From: Balneolales bacterium
GTDB taxonomy: Bacteria; Bacteroidota; Rhodothermia; Balneolales; Natronogracilivirgulaceae
Assembly: GCA_007120555.1 (NCBI GenBank)
Contig: SKNL01000122.1
Span: forward strand, 1 to 10,273
Direction of reading: 5' to 3'
DNA: 10,273 bases
Within the stretch, counting starts at the first letter, position 1; the number at the start of each line of letters is the position of its first letter. The position numbers and the translations under genes were made by a program. Under the pieces are notes generated by a model. It saw nothing but the letters and a program-made list of their open reading frames with translations, searched no databases and had not been told where the DNA came from. Shown in pieces: positions 5,100 through 10,273 of this stretch.

Positions 5100-8000
5100 T
5101 CACTTTCCGTGGCAGTGCTTGTATTTTTTGCCGGAACCGCAGGGACAGGGGTCGTTTCGCCCGACCCGCTCTTCAACAACGACCGGCTGGCGTTTTGCTT
5201 TCTCGCCACGCCCCGCCGCCGCTGCGGCCCGCTGGGCATCTCCGCCTTCGGGACCGCCGCCGAACCGCAGTCCCATATTATCCGCCGATTCGTGCTGTGT
5301 CCGGAGCTTTTCCATATCCACCCGGCTTTTGACCGGCTGGCGGGCACGCTGAAGCTGGTTCGGGTCCGCTGCCACTTCCGGCACGGCGCGCCAGATCATG
5401 GAAACCACGTCGTTGTTGATGTCCTCCAGAAGCTGGGTGAACATGTTGAATGCTTCGCGCTTGTATTCCAGCAGCGGATCTTTCTGGCCGAAAGCACGCA
5501 GGCCAACGCCCTGCTTGACCGAATCCAGGTCGCGCAGATGCTCCATCCAGCGTTCGTCGATCACGGCCAGCACGGCCGAACGTTCCAGCGCGCGGACCAC
5601 TTCGCGGCCCTCGTTGGCGACGGCTTCCTCGATCCCCACCACCACGCGCATCCGCTTCACCCCATCGGTGAACAGGATCTGGACGTTGGTCGGCTTGTTG
5701 GGCACATCGTTTTCGTGCACCTGTTTGATGACTTTGTAAAAGGGCTCGGACAGCCGTTTTTCTTTTTGCTGATAGATTTTGACGGCTTCTTCGAAGATCA
5801 GGTCGATGACCCCGTCCTCACGCAGGTTGGACCATTTCTCACGGTCCACTTCCACGTCGACGGCCAGCTGCCGCAGCACACGCTCGCGGATGCCGTCGTA
5901 ATCGCCTTCCGGATAGAGCTCGTTGACAATGGCGGAGATCATATCCTCAAGCATGTTCAGGAGCATGCTGCTGAGGCCCTCGCCCAGCAGCGCCTTCCGG
6001 CGGTATCCGTAGACCACGTTCCGCTGGTTGTTGAGCACATCATCGTACTCCAGCTGGCGTTTTCGGATGCTGAAGTTGTTCTGCTCCACTTTCTTCTGGG
6101 CCCGTTCCAGCGTCTTGGAAACCCATGGATGCTGGATCACTTCGCCTTCTTCGAACTTGAGGCGGTCCATCACATTGGCTACCCGCTCTGAACCGAACAG
6201 GCGCATAAGGTCGTCTTCCAGGGAGACGAAGAACTGCGTCTCTCCGGGATCACCCTGGCGCCCGGAGCGGCCGCGGAGCTGCAGGTCAATGCGGCGCGAT
6301 TCGTGCCGTTCGGTACCTACGATGGCCAGGCCGCCCAGTTCCCGGACACCCTCGCCCAGCTTGATATCGGTTCCGCGTCCCGCCATGTTGGTGGCGATGG
6401 TCACCGAACCTTTCTGCCCGGCGTCACGAACAATCTCGCTCTCGCTTTTGTGCTGCTTGGCGTTCAGCACGTTATGGCGGATACCCCCACGCTTGAACAT
6501 GCGGCTTAGCATTTCGGAAACCTCCACGCTCGTGGTACCGACCAGCACGGGCTGTCCGCGTTCGTGATACTCGCGCACCCGTTCGACCACCGCGTTGTAT
6601 CGCTCCCGTTTGGTGCGGTAGACCAGATCTTCATGATCCTTCCGCAGTATCGGAACGTTGGTCGGGATCTCGATTACTTCCAGCTTGTAAATTTCGAAAA
6701 ACTCACCCTCCTCGGTGATGGCCGTACCGGTCATGCCGGCCAGCTTGTGATACATCCGGAAGTAGTTCTGCAGGGTGATGGTGGCATAGGTCTGGGTGGC
6801 CGCTTCCACCTTCACATCCTCCTTGGCCTCAATGGCCTGATGGAGACCGTCAGAATAACGGCGTCCGGACAGCACCCGTCCGGTGTGCTCATCCACGATC
6901 TGGACCTTTCCGTCGGAAACGATATATTCATCGTCCCGCTCAAACAGGGTATAGGCCTTGAGCAGCTGGTTTACCGAGTGGATACGCTCACTGCGCTCGG
7001 AAAAGACTCGGTAGAGCTCCGACATGCGGTCCGACCGCTCTTTTTTGACATCCTCGCGGACTTTTTCGATCTGCTGCTCTTTGTAATCCTCGCTGAAATC
7101 GGGATTGTTTTCAATTTCTGCGATCTGCTCACGCTCTTTATTGTCCAGTTCCTCTTCAATAACGGATGTTTCCGTTCCCATGTCGGGGATTACGAAGAAG
7201 TCTTTGTCCTCGCTGGACGGGGTGATCAGCTCACGGCCCATCTGGGTGAGCTCGATGGTGTTCTGCTTCATGTCCACGGCGTAGTACATGGCTTCGTCCA
7301 CCAGATGCATGTTCTTGCCCTGGTCCTGCAGATACAGGTACTCGGTCTGCTGGGTCAGTTTCTGCAGCCGGGGTTCCTGCATCATCTTCATGAACTTATT
7401 GCTTTTGGGGAAGCCGCGGCGGGCCCGGAACAGGGCCAGACCGGCTTTCTGCTCATCGCCCTGCTCCAGCGCTTCTTCGGCCTCCTGGAGGAATTTGGCG
7501 ATCAGCTTCTTCTGTGCTTCAACAAGGCGCTGGACCCTCGGCTTGAGCTCGGTGTATTTCTGGTTCTGATTGTCCTGGGGGACGGGACCCGAGATGATGA
7601 GCGGGGTCCGGGCCTCATCGATGAGCACGGAATCGACCTCATCCACGATGGTGAAATGGTGACCGCGCTGCACCAGCTGGTCTTTGCTGATGACCATATT
7701 GTCGCGCAGATAGTCGAATCCGAATTCGTTGTTGGTGCCATAGGTGATATCCGCCCGGTAGGCACGCCGGCGCTCCTCGGAATTGGGTTCGTAGCGGTCC
7801 ACGCAATCCACCCGAAGCCCATGGAAGTTGAAAATCGGCTCGTTCCACTCGGCGTCGCGCTGCGCCAGATAGCTGTTGACGGTCACGATATGCACCCCGC
7901 GTCCGACCAGCGCATTGAGATATGTGGGGAAAATGGCCACGAGTGTCTTTCCCTCACCCGTTTTCATTTCGGCAATCTTGCCCTGATGCAGTGCTACGGC

Positions 8001-8462
8001 ACCGACCAGCTGTACGTCGTAAGGGATCATGTTCCACACTGTTTCGGTGCCGGCCACCTTCCAGCTCTTTCCGACAAAACGGCGGCAGGTTTCCTTGAGG
8101 ACGGCAAACGCCTCCGGAAGGATATCGTCCAGGACTTCCTCGGCAATGTCCAGCCACTCCTTGTCCAGCGACTCGAGTTCGGCCTCCAGCTCGCTTCTTT
8201 TGTCGATTTCTCCGGGATCGCCGGTGTGGATCACATTCAGTTCGTGTTTGATTTCATCGATTTTCTTCTGGGTCCCGGCCGTAGCCTCTTTAATTTCCTG
8301 CTTGAATTCGTCGGTTTTGGCCTTGAGCTGTTCTTCTGTGAGCTGCTTCACCTCGTCTTCATAAGTCTTGATCTCGTCGACGATCGGCTGGATCTTCTTA
8401 ATGTCGCGCTCACTCTTGGAGCCCATTATTTTTGAAATGCCTGCAAAAATTTTATCTATCAT
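5100..8462 (-). CDS. secA: Preprotein translocase ATPase SecA
   Basis: SecA drives unfolded preproteins through SecYEG using ATP, at the inner face of the cytoplasmic membrane. All landmarks are present: Walker A MKTGEGKT (166-173), DEVD Walker B (274-277), YGTNNEFGFDYLRDN (241-255), MTGTA (577-581), NMAGRGTDI (692-700) and the arginine-finger region GRSGRQGDPG (731-740). The helical scaffold and two-helix finger region surrounds ERWMEHLRDLDSVKQG (970-985). The C-terminal zinc motif CPCGSGKKYKHCH uses C1106, C1108, C1117 and H1118. At 1120 residues it is some 220 longer than E. coli SecA. The extra length includes charged, coiled-coil-like insertions near 60-105, 320-345 and 430-480, as seen in Bacteroidota. 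The ATG at 8462-8460 has AGAAGG five bases upstream. It is divergent from rpmH. Confidence 0.98.
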   Translation of the reverse strand: MIDKIFAGISKIMGSKSERDIKKIQPIVDEIKTYEDEVKQLTEEQLKAKTDEFKQEIKEATAGTQKKIDEIKHELNVIHTGDPGEIDKRSELEAELESLDKEWLDIAEEVLDDILPEAFAVLKETCRRFVGKSWKVAGTETVWNMIPYDVQLVGAVALHQGKIAEMKTGEGKTLVAIFPTYLNALVGRGVHIVTVNSYLAQRDAEWNEPIFNFHGLRVDCVDRYEPNSEERRRAYRADITYGTNNEFGFDYLRDNMVISKDQLVQRGHHFTIVDEVDSVLIDEARTPLIISGPVPQDNQNQKYTELKPRVQRLVEAQKKLIAKFLQEAEEALEQGDEQKAGLALFRARRGFPKSNKFMKMMQEPRLQKLTQQTEYLYLQDQGKNMHLVDEAMYYAVDMKQNTIELTQMGRELITPSSEDKDFFVIPDMGTETSVIEEELDNKEREQIAEIENNPDFSEDYKEQQIEKVREDVKKERSDRMSELYRVFSERSERIHSVNQLLKAYTLFERDDEYIVSDGKVQIVDEHTGRVLSGRRYSDGLHQAIEAKEDVKVEAATQTYATITLQNYFRMYHKLAGMTGTAITEEGEFFEIYKLEVIEIPTNVPILRKDHEDLVYRTKRERYNAVVERVREYHERGQPVLVGTTSVEVSEMLSRMFKRGGIRHNVLNAKQHKSESEIVRDAGQKGSVTIATNMAGRGTDIKLGEGVRELGGLAIVGTERHESRRIDLQLRGRSGRQGDPGETQFFVSLEDDLMRLFGSERVANVMDRLKFEEGEVIQHPWVSKTLERAQKKVEQNNFSIRKRQLEYDDVLNNQRNVVYGYRRKALLGEGLSSMLLNMLEDMISAIVNELYPEGDYDGIRERVLRQLAVDVEVDREKWSNLREDGVIDLIFEEAVKIYQQKEKRLSEPFYKVIKQVHENDVPNKPTNVQILFTDGVKRMRVVVGIEEAVANEGREVVRALERSAVLAVIDERWMEHLRDLDSVKQGVGLRAFGQKDPLLEYKREAFNMFTQLLEDINNDVVSMIWRAVPEVAADPNQLQRARQPVKSRVDMEKLRTQHESADNMGLRFGGGPEGGDAQRAAAAAGRGEKAKRQPVVVEERVGRNDPCPCGSGKKYKHCHGK

Positions 8463-8503
8463 ATCAGCCTTCTGGCTTTTTTTTTCGATGTTATCACAAT
8501 CTG

Positions 8504-8534
8504 TAAAAGTACGGCTAAATCAAGGCTCGTTCAA
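8504..8534 (-). promoter_or_regulatory. Candidate secA promoter, proximal
   Basis: On the minus strand TTG (8534-8532) is followed after 20 bases by TACTTTTA (8511-8504), a seven-of-eight... match in spirit to the Bacteroidota -7 element TAnnTTTG, differing only at its last base. Transcription would begin about 40 bases before the secA start. Another -7-like element, TATTTTTG (8583-8576), matches exactly but lacks a well-placed TTG. Confidence 0.35.
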
Positions 8535-8618
8535 CTTGCCGTTTACAGTTCGCTTTCCTTCAAACGAACAGACAGCAAAAATAGCCTGTATTTCTTTGTT
8601 TAATCTTTGATGAAAAAC

Positions 8619-8647
8619 TTGTATTTTTAGGGTCTTTGTTAAATTTG
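8619..8647 (+). promoter_or_regulatory. Candidate promoter of the rpmH-rnpA-yidD-yidC operon
   Basis: TTG at 8619-8621 is followed after 18 bases by TAAATTTG at 8640-8647, an exact match to the Bacteroidota -7 consensus TAnnTTTG with an acceptable spacer. Transcription would start some 20-25 bases before the rpmH ATG at 8677. Confidence 0.5.
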
Positions 8648-8676
8648 ACAGTCAGAACGATTAATATTCCACCCAG

Positions 8677-8835
8677 ATGACAAAGCGAACATATCAACCG
8701 AGCCGGCGCAGCCGCCGTAACACTCACGGTTTTCGAGCCCGCATGGAAGATGCGGACGGACGCAATGTATTGAAGCGGCGACGGGCAAAGGGTCGACACA
8801 AGTTGACCGTCAGTGATGAAAAATTCCGCAAATAG
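8677..8835 (+). CDS. rpmH: 50S ribosomal protein L34
   Basis: A 52-residue, very basic protein with the full L34 pattern: MTKRTYQPS at the start, RRNTHGFRARM (residues 13-23), and GRNVLKRRRAKGRHKL (28-43) near the end. It is part of the large ribosomal subunit. The C-terminus (TVSDEKFRK) is a few residues longer than in E. coli L34. It is the first gene of the cluster, with a good promoter match just upstream and no clear Shine-Dalgarno sequence. Its 3' end overlaps the start of rnpA by about 20 bases. The rpmH-rnpA pairing is one of the best conserved gene orders in bacteria, which confirms the call. Confidence 0.97.
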   Translation: MTKRTYQPSRRSRRNTHGFRARMEDADGRNVLKRRRAKGRHKLTVSDEKFRK

Positions 8836-9232
8836 GACAGGGCGGAATTATCTGTTGCCACGTTCCCGGATTCTGCGCGGAAGAGATTCCGTGAGGCGTC
8901 TGTTCCGCAGCGGAAGGGCACTCCGTGAGCGCCGCATGGATTTGCGCTATGCATTGTTTCCCGACCAGAAAGGCACGTGCCTGGCCGGATTCATTGCAGG
9001 AAAACGTCTTGGCAAAGCACACGAACGCAATCTGATCAAACGCCGTATGAGGGAAGCTTACCGGCAGCATCAACACCTTGTGCGAGATATCGCTGAATCA
9101 GGATCAATCGGGTTTCAGGGAATTTTTATTGCTAAAAAAGCCGGCACTCCCTACCCGATGATCGAGCAGGATTGCATACGTCTGCTTACCGCAGTTCAAC
9201 AGAAAATGAAAGAGGAATCAGCAGCATCATGA
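8816..9232 (+). CDS. rnpA: Ribonuclease P protein component
   Basis: A 138-residue basic protein that binds the RNase P RNA and helps it cleave the 5' leader from pre-tRNA. The family signature, the RNR motif, is visible at residues 63-83 as KRLGKAHERNLIKRRMREAYR's core, HERNLIKRRMRE. The N-terminal region LPRSRILRG and the phrase RRLFRSG (27-33) also match the family. An in-frame TGA at 8804-8806 limits the start to GTG 8813, ATG 8816 or a later codon; a TTG at 8855, after the rpmH stop, would also fit the family N-terminus. I chose the ATG, which overlaps rpmH by 20 bases. The stop overlaps the yidD start as ATGA, so the genes are translationally linked. Confidence 0.95.
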   Translation: MKNSANRTGRNYLLPRSRILRGRDSVRRLFRSGRALRERRMDLRYALFPDQKGTCLAGFIAGKRLGKAHERNLIKRRMREAYRQHQHLVRDIAESGSIGFQGIFIAKKAGTPYPMIEQDCIRLLTAVQQKMKEESAAS

Positions 9233-9597
9233 ATGCCTTCCGTGTTATGATGGATCTGCTGCACCGCCTCGCCTCTCTGATGCAGAAAGCCGCACGTACG
9301 TTTCTCATACTTCTTGTACGAGGGTATCAGTTTTTCATTTCACCCTATTTCCCGACCAGTTGCCGTTATTATCCCACTTGCAGTCATTACGCACTGGAAG
9401 CCCTTAGCATTCACGGTGCTTTCAAGGGCACCGGACTGGCTGCATGGCGCATCCTGCGCTGCCATCCCTGGAGTGCCGGCGGAGAAGATCCGGTCCCCGC
9501 AAAGAGAAGCAGCTGCACGTGTGAACGCCACGGCAAATCATCGCACAAGGAACTCCGGCAGAACCCGGTTCCAACCACATCATCCACCGACCTTTAA
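9229..9597 (+). CDS. yidD: Membrane protein insertion efficiency factor YidD
   Basis: A 122-residue protein whose core (residues 29-90) is a clear YidD domain: YQFFISPYFPTSCRYYPTCS, then YALEALSIHGAFKG and RILRCHPWSAGGEDPVP. The three family cysteines are C45, C51 and C78. YidD lies on the inner face of the membrane through an amphipathic N-terminal helix, here LLHRLASLMQKAARTFLILL, and assists YidC-dependent insertion. The ATG at 9229 overlaps the rnpA stop (ATGA), and AGAGGA at 9211-9216 is a plausible ribosome binding site. After the conserved DPVP the protein continues for 32 polar residues with two further cysteines (CTC), a tail of unknown meaning. Frame and position between rnpA and yidC leave little doubt. 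Confidence 0.95.
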   Translation: MNAFRVMMDLLHRLASLMQKAARTFLILLVRGYQFFISPYFPTSCRYYPTCSHYALEALSIHGAFKGTGLAAWRILRCHPWSAGGEDPVPAKRSSCTCERHGKSSHKELRQNPVPTTSSTDL

Positions 9598-9609
9598 ACT
9601 GCAACTATT

Positions 9610-10273
9610 TTGGATCGCAATACTGTAATCGGATTTGTACTGATCTTCGGGCTGATGCTAGCGTGGATGTATACCACGATGCCATCCCAAGAGGAGCTGG
9701 AGCGTCAGCGCCAGGAACGCATGGCCCGCGACACCGTGCCGGAACTGGAAGACCGCACCGATCCCCGGTGGGTAGAAGATCGGGATCCGGATGTGGAACC
9801 TGTGCCACCCGAAGACCGGCCTGTGCTCGGTGTTTTTGGCTATCAGGCTGTCACTGATACGATTTACACCTGGGTCGAAACCCCGGAATACCGTGCCCGC
9901 TTTACCAATCTTGGCGGCGGTCCGGCCAGCTTTCATCTCAAGCGTCATGAACGCTGGGACGGCGGTTTCGTGCAACTGATGTCCGATACGACCCGTTCCG
10001 CCTACTCTGTGGAATTTCTATCTACTGAAAACTACAATATCGAGACGGATCAGCTGCTTTTCCGGCCACTTGCAGCCGATCCCGTCATTTCTCTCGATCG
10101 CGGCGAGCAGACCAACCTGCAGTACGAATTTGTCCTTGGCGACGGCAGCCGGATGCTCTACACCTACACCATCGATGCCGATACCTACCAGATCCTGCTC
10201 AGCATCACCTTCGACGGGATGGACCAGCATATAAGCGGACGCAGCTTTGAGCTGATGTGGAAACCGGCCATTC
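9610..10273 (+). CDS. yidC: Membrane protein insertase YidC, 5' part
   Basis: The first 221 codons of yidC, cut by the window edge. YidC inserts and folds proteins in the cytoplasmic membrane, alone or with SecYEG. The start is TTG at 9610, chosen because it gives the conserved Bacteroidota opening MDRNTVIGFVLIFGLMLAW, which is the first transmembrane anchor (about residues 5-20). The next ATG would cut into that helix. An acidic, proline-rich linker (residues 26-72, for example EDRPVLGVFG at its end) leads into the large periplasmic beta-sandwich domain, recognisable from YRARFTNLGG (94-103) and FVLGDGSRMLYTYTID (176-191). The catalytic five-helix insertase core lies beyond the window. Twelve bases separate it from yidD. 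No ribosome binding site is visible. Confidence 0.95.
   Translation, partial: MDRNTVIGFVLIFGLMLAWMYTTMPSQEELERQRQERMARDTVPELEDRTDPRWVEDRDPDVEPVPPEDRPVLGVFGYQAVTDTIYTWVETPEYRARFTNLGGGPASFHLKRHERWDGGFVQLMSDTTRSAYSVEFLSTENYNIETDQLLFRPLAADPVISLDRGEQTNLQYEFVLGDGSRMLYTYTIDADTYQILLSITFDGMDQHISGRSFELMWKPAI

Noticed and set aside
6564..8435. A 623-codon open frame on the plus strand opposite secA, with other long antisense frames at 5109-6191
   Set aside because: It lies wholly inside secA on the other strand. Its product is rich in His, Leu, Phe and Asp as expected of a complement of GC-rich coding sequence, and it shows no domain. It is a shadow of secA codon use.
1..10273. CRISPR arrays, tRNA, rRNA, riboswitches, transposases or phage genes
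   Set aside because: I looked for regularly spaced repeats, cloverleaf-like GTTCRA motifs, conserved RNA cores and recombinase motifs and saw none that I can support.

Overview
The window looks like chromosomal DNA from a member of the Bacteroidota/FCB group, possibly the Rhodothermia/Balneolia side. The signs are a 1120-residue SecA with insertions typical of that group, a YidC that opens with the motif MDRNTVIGF, weak or absent Shine-Dalgarno sequences before many genes, and TAnnTTTG-like promoter elements. The group assignment is an inference. By eye, secA and the MFS transporter gene are GC-rich, while roughly 2.8-5.0 kb is richer in AT.

Layout. (1) 1-233: no gene recognised. (2) 234-925: a two-gene MNT/HEPN toxin-antitoxin pair, made of a minimal nucleotidyltransferase and a HEPN RNase carrying an RX4HXY motif. 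(3) 986-2206: a 12-TM MFS transporter of unknown substrate. (4) 2337-3051, minus strand: an intact DUF2249/TusA-like gene, coupled by a 1-base overlap to a DUF59 (MIP18-type) Fe-S gene. The DUF59 gene is broken after its TTPGC motif and joined out of frame to the tail of an unidentified membrane-protein gene. (5) 3336-4982: two closely related single-domain response regulators on the plus strand, with an Rrf2-family (probably Fe-S) regulator on the minus strand between them. (6) 5100-8462, minus strand: secA. (7) 8677 to the end, plus strand: rpmH, rnpA, yidD and the 5' part of yidC, divergent from secA.

How they fit together. Region 7 is the conserved ribosome/RNase P/membrane-insertion cluster. 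Having secA and yidC leave one shared 214-bp intergenic region puts two arms of membrane-protein export side by side. Regions 4-5 resemble a small redox or NO/Fe-S sensing module: an Rrf2 regulator, DUF2249, DUF59 and receiver domains, with two adjacent palindromes upstream of the DUF2249 gene as candidate operators. That module appears damaged by a deletion. I see no clear new defence system, CRISPR array, rRNA, tRNA or complete mobile element. The most unusual features are the deletion scar, the palindrome pair and the receiver/Rrf2/receiver arrangement.
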